This document shows positions 26,646 to 34,921 of a DNA stretch of 64,000 bases, one piece after another. Both the position numbers and the translations under genes were made by a program. The number at the start of each line of letters is the position of its first letter. Positions within the stretch are counted from its first letter, which is position 1. The notes under the pieces are model-generated. The model was not told the origin of the DNA and did no database searches. It saw nothing but the letters and a program-made list of their open reading frames with translations. The DNA lies in assembly GCA_964213355.1 (NCBI GenBank), contig CAXOVY010000032.1:186001-250000 (forward strand). The letters are read 5' to 3'. Source of the stretch: JBAXAM01 sp964213355. GTDB taxonomy: Bacteria; Pseudomonadota; Gammaproteobacteria; UBA9339.

Positions 26646-27656
26646 TCTTAGTTTAACATTACCTTCGCGCTTTGTTTGGCAATAAACCGTTTCATCTTTT
26701 CCACCGTTAGTGGCTTACTGAAATAATACCCTTGGGCATATGTGCAACCATTTTTAATCAGGAACTTTAGCTGGGCTTCAGTCTCAACACCTTCCGCTAA
26801 TATCTGCAAACCTAAATTATGTGCCAATGCTATAGTTGATTTGATAATAATTTCATCATTTACATCAATGCCGATATTTTTCACAAATGATTGATCCATC
26901 TTTAGCATATGGATCGGAAGATGAGCCAAACGGCTTAAGGACGAATAGCCGATACCGAAATCATCAATTATAATTTTAGTCCCCATTTTATGCAATTGTT
27001 CTAATACCTGTTTGGCCTCAGTTTCATGTTGCATGATCGCTGTTTCCGTTAGTTCTAAAGAAATGTTTTGTGCCTGGATTTTTTCTTGATCTAAGATTTT
27101 TTTAATTGTTTGCAACAATTTTTTTTGTTCCAACTGACGTGCTGATAAATTAATTGATAATAAATATTTATTCTGATGGTGTTTTCCACTAAACCACCGT
27201 CGGTACTGTTTACAGCTGGTTTTTAATACCCATTCTCCGATATCATTAATTAAACCAATCTTTTCAGCAACGGGAATAAAATCACCAGGTGGAGATTGCC
27301 CCCAGCGTAATAACACTTCCATACCAAACATTTTCCCGGTTTTTAATTCAACCAATGGTTGATAGAGCAAAGAAAACTCATTATTTTTTAATGCAAGGCG
27401 GAGCTTGTGTTCCAACATAAATTGATATACCTGCAGCGCATTATCACCAGCTGTCATATAACGACTAGTATTTTGTCCCACCTGTTTGGCATGCTGCACA
27501 GCAATATCGGCATTCTTAAGCAAGTCTTTCCAATCGGTTCCAGATTCTGGATAGCAGGCAATACCGATGCTAGTGCTAATATAAATTTCATATCCGTTAA
27601 TGTTATAGGTTTCCAGAATTTTTGCGCGAATTTTATCTGCTACAGCGCCAGCTGCG

Positions 27657-27772
27657 TATTCCGATGAAATCGATCAATCATTCCGATTCAAACCGATCAA
27701 TGATTCCAGTCCAAACCGATCAGTAATTCCAGTCCAAATCGATTAACGATTCCGATCCAAACCGATCAAAAA
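27657..27772. repeat. Left IS21 end: array of ~23-bp IstA-site repeats
   Basis: Five degenerate copies with period ~23, each starting ATTCC and containing CAAA(C/T)CGAT. The array is inverted relative to 30341-30432, with most copies matching it one for one. Confidence 0.85.
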
Positions 27773-27804
27773 AATCAAAGCGAAAGACCTTTGTTATAAT
27801 TTAG

Positions 27805-28560
27805 TTATTTATCCCTCTTATTCAGATTTTCATTACGAAATTTACGCATAGAGTCGTCACCTTTTAATTCTAACCGATAAGCGTTGTGTACCAGTCGATC
27901 CATAATAGCGTCAGCCAAAGTTTTATCTCCAATGGCTTCATGCCAGAGTTTAATTGGCAGTTGACTGGTAACAATAGTAGAGCATTTTTCATGACGATCG
28001 TCTAGTAGCTCTAATAAATCACGACGTTGCTCATCTGTAAGAGGAGAAAGTCCCCAGTCGTCTAAAATCAAAACCTCGACCTTTGCCAGCTGTTTCATTT
28101 TTTTATTATAGCTACCATCGCCTCGTGCTAAACCCAAATCTGGCAGAAGTCTTGAGAGGCGACTGTAATAAACAGAGTTTCCTTCTAAACAAGCTTTATG
28201 TGCCAAAGCGCAAGCAAGATATGTTTTGCCTGTACCAGTTGCACCAATAATTAAAACATTGCGGTGCATTTTTATCCATTGGCAATTAGATAAAGTAAAT
28301 ACGAGCTTTTTATCAATACCACGTGATGCGCGATAATCAATATCTTCTACTGACGCTGTTTGTTTTAAAGCTGCATTGCGAAGCCTTGTTTGTAATTTTC
28401 TATTTTCACGATCACAAATTTCACGGTCAATTATTAACCCTAATCGTTCTTCGAAGCTCATACTTTCTACTTGCGGTTGATCAAGCTGGTTTTCTAATGC
28501 TTTAGCCATTCCTAGTAAACGTAGTTTTTTTAAATTTTCAATTGTTGGATGTATTAACAT
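27805..28560 (-). CDS. istB: IS21 helper ATPase IstB
   Basis: 251 residues. A DnaC/DnaA-like AAA+ ATPase with Walker A GATGTGKT (about 106-113), Walker B VLILDDWG (near 170) and the IstB N-terminal helix IENLKKLRLLGMAKALE. IstB loads on target DNA and delivers it to IstA. Full length and intact. It lies 138 bases after istA. Confidence 0.95.
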   Translation of the reverse strand: MLIHPTIENLKKLRLLGMAKALENQLDQPQVESMSFEERLGLIIDREICDRENRKLQTRLRNAALKQTASVEDIDYRASRGIDKKLVFTLSNCQWIKMHRNVLIIGATGTGKTYLACALAHKACLEGNSVYYSRLSRLLPDLGLARGDGSYNKKMKQLAKVEVLILDDWGLSPLTDEQRRDLLELLDDRHEKCSTIVTSQLPIKLWHEAIGDKTLADAIMDRLVHNAYRLELKGDDSMRKFRNENLNKRDK

Positions 28561-28613
28561 TTTTTCTCCTATATTATTAAATTACTGTACAGGCGGAAGC
28601 GCTGATGACAGTG

Positions 28614-28660
28614 ACGTAACTTGAGGCGGCTAATCCCGCCTCATCAATTACAAGTTACGT
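28614..28660. other. Nested hairpin in the istA-istB intergenic gap
   Basis: ACGTAACTTG (28614-28623) pairs with CAAGTTACGT (28651-28660), and inside it GAGGCGG pairs with CCGCCTC. No U-run follows, so it may protect or regulate the istB message and is not an obvious terminator. Confidence 0.55.
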
Positions 28661-28681
28661 CTCTAAATACTTCAGGGGTTT

Positions 28682-28700
28682 AAGGGGACAGCGTCCCCTT
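28682..28700 (-). terminator. Short GC-rich hairpin at the istA stop
   Basis: AAGGGGAC and GTCCCCTT flank AGC, overlapping the istA stop. There is no strong U-tract. It could attenuate istB expression. Confidence 0.4.
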
Positions 28701-30240
28701 ATTCAAAATAATCACCTCCTCTAATGTTTTCATGTTCTTCTTTTGTTGCTGTTAAAGTTTCCGATGAACTTACTGGCACGTTATCTAAATTATTTTTTAG
28801 AATAGACGCTATGTTGTGATAACTGTAGGCTCCTATTTTTAAAGCGCGGACACATGCTGCTTCCAACCGTAGTTCAGTATAGCTCTTACCAAGATGCAGG
28901 ATCCCAAGGCATGCACGAAAGGCTAATTGTGGATGCTCTTTAGTTTCGATAACTTTCTCAACTAATTGCGCTGTTGCCATTCCTATTTTTCGAGCCCAAT
29001 TAATAATTCGTTCCGGAGTCCACTCGACATATTTCTGATGAGCCTTAGGCATATGCTCTTTCAATGTTGTATGTCGTCTATGTATGTAACTGCGCATGTG
29101 AACCGCTATTCTTTTTGAACGATAAAAAATTTCAACTGTTTGATCAGTAAATCTCACATCCAAAATTTTTTTAATAAAAGTATACGGAACGCTGTAAAAG
29201 TGTTTATCCAATTCAATATGATAATCAGGACCCAGTCTTGCCTTTGCCCATTCAGCGAATTTGTAGGGCGTGCTTGGTAGTGGTTTTAAAGCTGGTTTAT
29301 CTAACTTCTCAAATTGGCTTAACCGTGATCCTGATAATTTTTGGAAAGCTTGCGAATTAATTTTTTTCAATAAAATTGCTATCGGTTCATTTACTTCTAC
29401 CAAACTAAAAAAAGTTTGATCGCGTAATTTTGCTAGAATTTGGTACTGTATAATTTGTACGCTTTTTTCCGCCAAACTTTTATCTTTTGGTTTTCTTACG
29501 CGCGCAGGCATAACTACAAACCCATAATGCTTTGCCAGGTCATGATAAGTTGGGTTAATATCTGGCTCATAGCGATGGGCAAGGACAGTGCAATTTTTTA
29601 AATTGTCAGGCACCGATATCTCTGGAACACCGCCGAAGAATTTAAGAGCTCGACAATGTGACTCTATCCAATCCTGCAAAGATTGTGTCATTGTCGCTTC
29701 AGCGTAGATGTATCCAGACGCGCCAAGCACAGCAACAAAAATCTGTGCTTGATGTATATAGCCTTGCCCATCGCTTATAGGAATAGTGCCTCCTGCATAA
29801 TCGACAAACATTTTTTCGCCAGCTTTATGATCTTGACGCATCCATGTGTCTAATGGCTTTTTCCATAGCAAGTAAAGATCGCAAAACCGACTGTAGCCTA
29901 TTCCCATTGGATACGATTCTCTGTACTCGTTCCACAGTAACATTAACGTTACGTGTTTGCGTTTTAGCTCATCATGAATTTTAGACCAATCCAACTCACC
30001 TCGCTCTTCCTTTGGTATTGCTTGTCTTGGCGGAGAGTAAAGCTGTTTCTCCAATATCTCATCATCTATGTTATCTGGCAGCGGCCAGCTAAGATTAGCT
30101 AAATTAGCCCTGCGCAAACATTCATGTACAGTACTGCTGCTAATTGCCAAACTATTGGCGATTTTTTGGTTTCCCATTTCAAGAGCAAATTTTAAACGTA
30201 ATATTTCCCGAATTTTTCTCATTGTTATATGACCTCTCAT
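28699..30240 (-). CDS. istA: IS21 transposase IstA
   Basis: 513 residues. An N-terminal HTH (LALEMGNQKIANSLAISSSTVHECLRRA-like) is followed by an rve integrase core with the acidic residues in MFVDYAGGTIP, VPDNLKNCTV and the late SLAEKSVQIIQ. The C-terminal beta-barrel region (KLDKPALKPLPSTPYKFAEWA) is also standard. Normal length and no frameshift, so the element should be competent. It forms an operon with istB. Confidence 0.94.
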   Translation of the reverse strand: MRGHITMRKIREILRLKFALEMGNQKIANSLAISSSTVHECLRRANLANLSWPLPDNIDDEILEKQLYSPPRQAIPKEERGELDWSKIHDELKRKHVTLMLLWNEYRESYPMGIGYSRFCDLYLLWKKPLDTWMRQDHKAGEKMFVDYAGGTIPISDGQGYIHQAQIFVAVLGASGYIYAEATMTQSLQDWIESHCRALKFFGGVPEISVPDNLKNCTVLAHRYEPDINPTYHDLAKHYGFVVMPARVRKPKDKSLAEKSVQIIQYQILAKLRDQTFFSLVEVNEPIAILLKKINSQAFQKLSGSRLSQFEKLDKPALKPLPSTPYKFAEWAKARLGPDYHIELDKHFYSVPYTFIKKILDVRFTDQTVEIFYRSKRIAVHMRSYIHRRHTTLKEHMPKAHQKYVEWTPERIINWARKIGMATAQLVEKVIETKEHPQLAFRACLGILHLGKSYTELRLEAACVRALKIGAYSYHNIASILKNNLDNVPVSSSETLTATKEEHENIRGGDYFE

Positions 30241-30340
30241 TTTGTATCTCCAAATTTTAATTAATCTTGGAAGTACAACTTATTTTGAAAAAACAATCAG
30301 GTTTTAAATCTGATTATTGTGGGTCATTCGACATGAAAGT

Positions 30341-30432
30341 TTTGATCGATTTGAACTGGAATCGTTAATCGATTTGGACTGGAATTACTGATCGGTTTGG
30401 ACTGGAATCATTGATCGATTTGGATCGGAATA
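30341..30432. repeat. Right IS21 end: array of ~23-bp IstA-site repeats
   Basis: Four copies read as TGATCGGTTTGGACTGGAAT and variants, the inverse of the left array. They end at GGAATA against the TGC duplication. Confidence 0.85.
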
Positions 30433-31393
30433 TGCACCAGCATCATTCATGGTTTTAATTTTTGTAACAATTACTGCAAATTCGTCTCCTCCTAGACGTG
30501 CTACGAAGCTATTGCCATCCACACATGAAGATAATCGTTTTGCTACTTCTTTCAGTAGTAAGTTTCCAATGTCATAACCCAAACTGTCATTTATCGATTT
30601 AAAATTATCCAAATCTAAAAATAATAGTGCCAGTAAATGATTGTGTTTTTTTGCACTAGCGACATTACGTTTAAGTACTTTTTCTAATTCCGAACGATTA
30701 GGTAGTTTGGTAAGCAAATCATGAGATAATACATGGGCTAATTTAAGATCTTGTTTTTGAATTTTTTTAAGCAGATTAATATTTTTTTGTTTGAGTTGAT
30801 TATTGGATAAAGTTGGTGAGGTTACATAGCGAAAAGTATTGCGACCCTCTTGTTTTGCCCGATACATAGCAATGTCAGCATCTTTTACTAAATTTCTCCA
30901 ATCGTCACCTGAATTAGGATATAAAGCAATGCCAATGCTAACCCCAACAGAAATCTCTTTATGCGCCAAGTGAAATGGTTTGTTTATTGCCGCAATTATT
31001 CTGTTTGCTACTAGTTCAGCTTTATGAATATTTTTAATATTAGGCAAAATAATCGCAAATTCATCACCACCAAGTCGAGCGACAAAATCCCCTTTGCGTA
31101 CGATTCTGCATAAACATTTGGCTACTTCGATTAGTAGTAAATCCCCCACCGTATGACCAAACTCATCATTGACTTTTTTGAATCTGTCTAAATCAAGAAA
31201 TAGCAGACAAAGCAAGCGATCGTGTCGTTCAGCTTGAGCTAAGTCGCGTGCAATAGTAGTTTCAAATTGCAAACGATTAGGTAGTTGAGTTAGCGCATCA
31301 TAGGCAGCTAATTTTCTCAATTGAGTGTTCTCATCTTTAAGAACACCAATTGAGGTTAATCGCTTCTGTTGTTTTTTAGAGGTCATATTCTAA

Positions 31394-32536
31394 TCAGAAA
31401 TCTATCTCTTGCAGAACTCCTACACTATCTCCAATTTCTGCACTATCTGCACTATAAGATATTTTTACTATATTTCTATTTAGTAGTTTGTTCAATATGC
31501 CTAATCTTGAAAGAATCGCATAGTCAGAAGTTACGTCTACCTTTTCTGCATTTTCGTTTACGTTGATTGCTGCTTGCCCATATACTTTAATATGTGTTAT
31601 GTTCGGTGTAGCATTAATTAAACCAGCAATATATAAAGCACCATAGACAGTTAGACTAGACTGACCGACAAGTTTAATATCATCTACTATCAATATTTTT
31701 GGATTATTCTTATCTCCAATAGTTACAGCGTCATTGCCGTCCGCACTAATTTTACCAGTAACCCAGATGATTTGGTTGGGATTGGTAAGACTAAAACTAT
31801 TGAGTTCAGCTAAACTAGTTATGGCACGGCTGCCACCAGCAGCTTCTTTAACTTCGTCCTCGGGAATACTAAAAAAACTCCCAAAAAAATTAGTGGCAGG
31901 AGCCATTTGTGTAAATACTATTCTACCAGTGCTAGCATCTTTGTCAGAAAAGCCAACAAGCCCTAGCAATGGTTGTTTAATGGTTCGCTTGACATCCGGA
32001 GATGCGTCCGAAGGTGCTTTACCTGTTGCAGTTAGGCTGCACTGATTTTGCACCACTCGTGCCCCATTGGGGTGACCTGATTTCGTAGTTCCAAATGCTC
32101 CTCTTGTTGTATTAAGCAGCGTATTATTATCATTTTTACCATAAGTAATTAATTCGTTGTCAATCGATATTATTCCATTATCTGCAAAATCAGAACTATT
32201 ATCTAAGCGTATACTCTTATCCGAATCGTCAATCGTACCATCTAAACTACTTGTTGTTAGAAATTCTTTTCCAGTAACTGTAAAGGTTCCGGTTCCATGG
32301 TTTTCATTCCTATTTTTGGTGCAGGAAGCATGTTTAACTACAATGTCATATTTGGCAAACTCCATACCAGAAATAGCAATATAAAGTGCGGCACTAGATT
32401 GCTGGTTATTTTGGGTTGCTCCCGCTCTACTTATAAACATAGATACCAATAAAGCTCCAGCAAAGGTCGTAATAATAATTAATACTATGGCCAATATTAG
32501 CAAATAACCTTGTTGATTTTTTATTTTATATTCCAT
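31394..32536 (-). CDS. mshP: MshP/PilX-like minor pilin biogenesis protein
   Basis: 380 residues. The N-terminus (NQQGYLLILAIVLIIITTFAGALLVSMF) is a PilX/MshP-type prepilin helix with the glycine before the cleavage site. The rest is a large Ser/Thr/Asn-rich exported domain containing RTIKQPLLGLV and VYGALYIAG. It is longer than most MshP proteins, so it may combine MshP with extra MshQ-like or adhesin sequence. It is the last gene of the minor-pilin block, its start overlapping mshO by 16 bases. The GGDEF/EAL gene starts 8 bases after its stop and may be cotranscribed. Confidence 0.75.
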   Translation of the reverse strand: MEYKIKNQQGYLLILAIVLIIITTFAGALLVSMFISRAGATQNNQQSSAALYIAISGMEFAKYDIVVKHASCTKNRNENHGTGTFTVTGKEFLTTSSLDGTIDDSDKSIRLDNSSDFADNGIISIDNELITYGKNDNNTLLNTTRGAFGTTKSGHPNGARVVQNQCSLTATGKAPSDASPDVKRTIKQPLLGLVGFSDKDASTGRIVFTQMAPATNFFGSFFSIPEDEVKEAAGGSRAITSLAELNSFSLTNPNQIIWVTGKISADGNDAVTIGDKNNPKILIVDDIKLVGQSSLTVYGALYIAGLINATPNITHIKVYGQAAINVNENAEKVDVTSDYAILSRLGILNKLLNRNIVKISYSADSAEIGDSVGVLQEIDF

Positions 32537-33015
32537 AAATAAACCAGAGCTGAAAAATTAGATTCTATAGTTTTTACTTCTGTATAGATAAGAGTCAGCT
32601 TAATACCAACATAGCGAATAGCATTAGTATCATTAGTTATAACTCCACTAGCATCGTAGTAAATAAAGGTAATATCTTTCACCTTATCAGCTAATACGTT
32701 ATCAGCTAATCCGTTAACATTGCGTAGCAACTGTTTACTATCAACTTTGTAATTGATCATATCTCCATGAATATCTTTCACTATAAGCTGACTGTTAGTG
32801 GCGCTGATAACAGATGATGCTTCATGTAAATCACGCGTCATACGTTCAATTACTAAGTTTGCTTGCCAACTAGCACTAATAACGTTTTTACCAGTCATGT
32901 ATCCCTTGACTGCTTTTAACAAAAGCTCGCTGGAGCTGGCAACAATAATTCCTGAAATAGCCAGCACTATGATCAATTCAATTAAAGTAAAGCCATGTAA
33001 TTTTACTTTTTTCAT
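32521..33015 (-). CDS. mshO: MshO-like prepilin
   Basis: 164 residues. The type IV prepilin signature HGFTLIELIIVLAISGIIV (cleavage after G8, then F, with Glu at +5) begins the protein. The C-terminal part (ADKVKDITFIYYDASGVITNDTNAIRYVGI) matches the MshO/GspJ/PilW style of pseudopilin that ends with a predicted beta-sheet. Minor pilins prime pilus assembly. It sits third in a four-gene minor pilin run with gaps of only a few bases, so it is surely cotranscribed. Confidence 0.82.
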   Translation of the reverse strand: MKKVKLHGFTLIELIIVLAISGIIVASSSELLLKAVKGYMTGKNVISASWQANLVIERMTRDLHEASSVISATNSQLIVKDIHGDMINYKVDSKQLLRNVNGLADNVLADKVKDITFIYYDASGVITNDTNAIRYVGIKLTLIYTEVKTIESNFSALVYLWNIK

Positions 33016-33018
33016 AGT

Positions 33019-33450
33019 TCAATAAGCCGCCAGCAATAATGATAATGATGATAGTGATTTACCACTTTTATCACTTACATAAACATATATAGTTTTGTAG
33101 TTAGGATCATAGCTATTGCTCAATTCATATTTTACATCAGTACTAATAATAAAATCATAACCGACAGGAAGATCTTTGCAAATATTCGGGGTGGCACTAC
33201 CTATGGGTAAGGTGGCTGCGTTAAATCCGTGTAAAATGCGCTGACCCACATACCACTCCATGCACTGTGTTGCAGCTTGTACAGCAACAGTTTGTTGTTG
33301 TGATACCGTTGACCCTCTTAATAACGTATTTAGAGATGCGAAAATTGTAACGCTAATGATTCCCATTACGACAATAAACACTATGACCTCAATCAGGGTA
33401 AAGCCACGCTTGTGTTTTGTGCTTTTTAGTTTTTGATGCTGTTGTATCAT
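33019..33450 (-). CDS. mshD: MshD-like prepilin
   Basis: 143 residues. The leader KSTKHKRG precedes FTLIEVIVFIVVMGIISVTIFASL, a standard N-methylated pilin helix with Glu5. TVAVQAATQCMEWYVGQRILHGF is characteristic of MshD (the CxEWY segment). Two cysteines remain in the mature domain (QCMEW and NICKDL), likely a disulfide. The order mshC-mshD-mshO-mshP matches Vibrio and Shewanella. Confidence 0.85.
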   Translation of the reverse strand: MIQQHQKLKSTKHKRGFTLIEVIVFIVVMGIISVTIFASLNTLLRGSTVSQQQTVAVQAATQCMEWYVGQRILHGFNAATLPIGSATPNICKDLPVGYDFIISTDVKYELSNSYDPNYKTIYVYVSDKSGKSLSSLSLLLAAY

Positions 33451-33459
33451 ATGTTTAAC

Positions 33460-33960
33460 TTAGGTGGACAGAGATACTGTTACAAAGCCAGTTTCAGGGG
33501 AAATTAAAACTGCTGCTTTATTGCCATTGGTAACTAATTCAATAGTCGCTATTTTTTTGAGCGGAGTGCTAGCGTCAATATAAGGAACTCCTTTGCTGTT
33601 AAAGGCAATAAAATTATTTGGGAGTTGTTTGGTAAAATCACCAAAAAAAATCTTATCGCCAAGTTCGACCGTGAAACTGTCAGAAGGCATACCTGATGGC
33701 ACAACGATTGCAACACCAGCGCTATTTTGGATTTGATAACGACTTGATGAGGTTTTAACTAGTCGATAACGCTCACCATTTGTCATAGCAAGACTTTGCG
33801 TATAGCGAATATCACTAGCTAACATTTCTGCTTGAGAATTAAGACCGATAGTACTAGAACGTGACAACTTAACAGAAACTACCGTAGCAACAATACCCAA
33901 AATCATTAGAACAACTACCATCTCGATGAGAGTGAATCCATTGTAGCTTGATTTCCACAT
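33460..33960 (-). CDS. mshC: MshC-like prepilin
   Basis: 166 residues. A short leader MWKSSYNG, then FTLIEMVVVLMILGIVATVVSV. GspH/FimT-like features follow: LASDIRYTQSLAMTNGERYRL and the closing ISPETGFV. It is the first of four minor pilins, separated from the major pilin gene by ~100 bases that contain a small hairpin, consistent with lower expression than the pilin. Confidence 0.85.
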   Translation of the reverse strand: MWKSSYNGFTLIEMVVVLMILGIVATVVSVKLSRSSTIGLNSQAEMLASDIRYTQSLAMTNGERYRLVKTSSSRYQIQNSAGVAIVVPSGMPSDSFTVELGDKIFFGDFTKQLPNNFIAFNSKGVPYIDASTPLKKIATIELVTNGNKAAVLISPETGFVTVSLST

Positions 33961-33991
33961 TGCTGTTATGTTTTTTCAAGACAAACACCAC

Positions 33992-34015
33992 AACCGCAGG
34001 ATGATTCCTACGGTT
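33992..34015 (-). terminator. Small hairpin between pilin and mshC
   Basis: AACCG.AGGA pairs with TCCT.CGGTT around a four-base loop, with one mismatch. It is weak and without a U-run directly behind it. An attenuator separating abundant pilin from minor-pilin transcription is plausible. Confidence 0.35.
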
Positions 34016-34061
34016 GCTATGAGTGATGTCTCCATTTAGGTTTTTTTAGTTGAGGCTTTTA

Positions 34062-34484
34062 CTATTTTACTAGTGCGTCAAACGTAGTTTTATCGAACCC
34101 TTTGATACATTTCACTCTTTCTGTTCCTGCTGCAGTGGCAATTGCGCAACCGCTATCAGAAAAAGTTGGTATCGAATATTTTTCACCGGCAATCGTAATA
34201 TCAAGTCCAGTACCTCCTGCTGTCTCAGTAGCATCCTTACCATCGTTATCAACGTACTTCGTGAGGGCAGTTAATGTTGGAGGTTCTCCTTTCAGATCAG
34301 CCATTGCTATCATTAATCCACTTTTTGCTGAAGCAACTGCAGCAATGTATGCTGTATATATGGTAGTTTTTCTTAAAGTCATGTATCTTGGTACCACAAC
34401 AGCTGCTAAAATGCCTATAATCATGATAACGATAACTAACTCGACTAATGTAAAACCTTTCGCTTTATACTTTGCTTTATACAT
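34062..34484 (-). CDS. mshA: Major MSHA-type pilin
   Basis: 140 residues. The leader MYKAKYKAKG is followed by FTLVELVIVIMIIGILAAVVVPRYM, the classical class IV pilin helix. The mature domain is short with two cysteines (DSGCAIATAAGTERVKCIKG) forming the expected C-terminal disulfide loop. AAGGAG lies just before the start, as expected of an abundant protein. Position between mshG and mshC fits MshA or MshB; only one such gene is present, so I take it as the structural pilin. Polymerised on the inner membrane platform it would form a thin retractable pilus for attachment. Confidence 0.8.
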   Translation of the reverse strand: MYKAKYKAKGFTLVELVIVIMIIGILAAVVVPRYMTLRKTTIYTAYIAAVASAKSGLMIAMADLKGEPPTLTALTKYVDNDGKDATETAGGTGLDITIAGEKYSIPTFSDSGCAIATAAGTERVKCIKGFDKTTFDALVK

Positions 34485-34544
34485 AGTAATCTCCTTGTAA
34501 ATTAATAAATTAATAAAAAACTAAGCACTTACATTGCACAAATT

Positions 34545-34576
34545 TTTAATTGAAACATTTCCTCATTTCAATTAAA
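34545..34576. other. Perfect AT-rich hairpin between mshG and the pilin gene
   Basis: TTTAATTGAAA (34545-34555) and TTTCAATTAAA (34566-34576) are exact inverted 11-mers around a 10-base loop, just after the mshG stop. It could stop readthrough or stabilise the processed pilin message. Confidence 0.55.
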
Positions 34577-34791
34577 TTCTTAATGAGTAAACTTCACCAT
34601 GTTAAATATCGGCAAAAACACTCCCAAAGCCAACACCAGCACCATTACGCCCATAAAAGCCAGTACAACCGGCTCCATCGTTTCGGATAAGTTATCCAAA
34701 TCGTGTTTTATTTCTTCCTCATAATACTTAGCGATCTCTATCAACATCCTGTCGATCATACCTGTTTCTTCACCAACATTCAACATTTGTA

Positions 34792-34800
34792 AAAGCATTG
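34792..34800. repeat. 9-bp target duplication, left copy
   Basis: AAAGCATTG at 34792-34800 is repeated exactly at 37045-37053, either side of the IS in mshG. Confidence 0.9.
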
Positions 34801-34921
34801 CTGCAATTCAGACAGTAAAAAACGCGCAGACCTTACCGGTGGGTAATTTTTGAGTTAAAACCCTGGTTTTTACGGAAACCAGGAGCGTGAGGGTAAGGGG
34901 AACGAGCAGCTGGGGGAGTAT

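Larger units (their letters stand above)
27656..30432 (-). mobile_element. IS21-family element (istA-istB) with multi-repeat ends
   Basis: About 2.78 kb, flanked by TGC (27653-27655 and 30433-30435), a possible 3-bp target duplication, shorter than usual for IS21. Both ends start TATTCCGAT in inverted orientation and carry four to five copies of a ~23-bp motif (ATTCCAGTCCAAACCGATCA and variants). Such multiple end repeats are typical IstA binding sites. Both transposition genes are intact. Confidence 0.92.
26648..31386 (-). pseudogene. GGDEF-GGDEF-EAL cyclic-di-GMP protein, split by IS21
   Basis: The 5' part is 31386-30433 and the 3' part 27652-26648. Dropping the IS and one TGC/GCA copy joins them in frame into ~652 residues. 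The first GGDEF domain has ARLGGDEFAII, the second ARLGGDEFAVI, and the EAL domain has the variant EVLLRW for EALLRW plus intact LSINLSARQL, DDFGIGYSSL and LAEGVETEAQL. GGDEF domains make c-di-GMP and EAL domains hydrolyse it; one or more domains may be regulatory. The insertion falls inside the second GGDEF after its GGDEF loop. The EAL part alone (27523 on) could still be expressed from an outward IS promoter. It lies downstream of the MSHA pilus cluster, which c-di-GMP commonly controls. Confidence 0.88.

Noticed and set aside
27657..27772. CRISPR-like short repeats
   Set aside because: The 23-bp units abut without unique spacers, recur inverted at the other end, and mark IS21 ends.
30385..31386. 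Stand-alone double-GGDEF protein
   Set aside because: Its last residues (SDPNRSMIPVQTDQ) are read from the IS21 end; the real gene continues at 27652.
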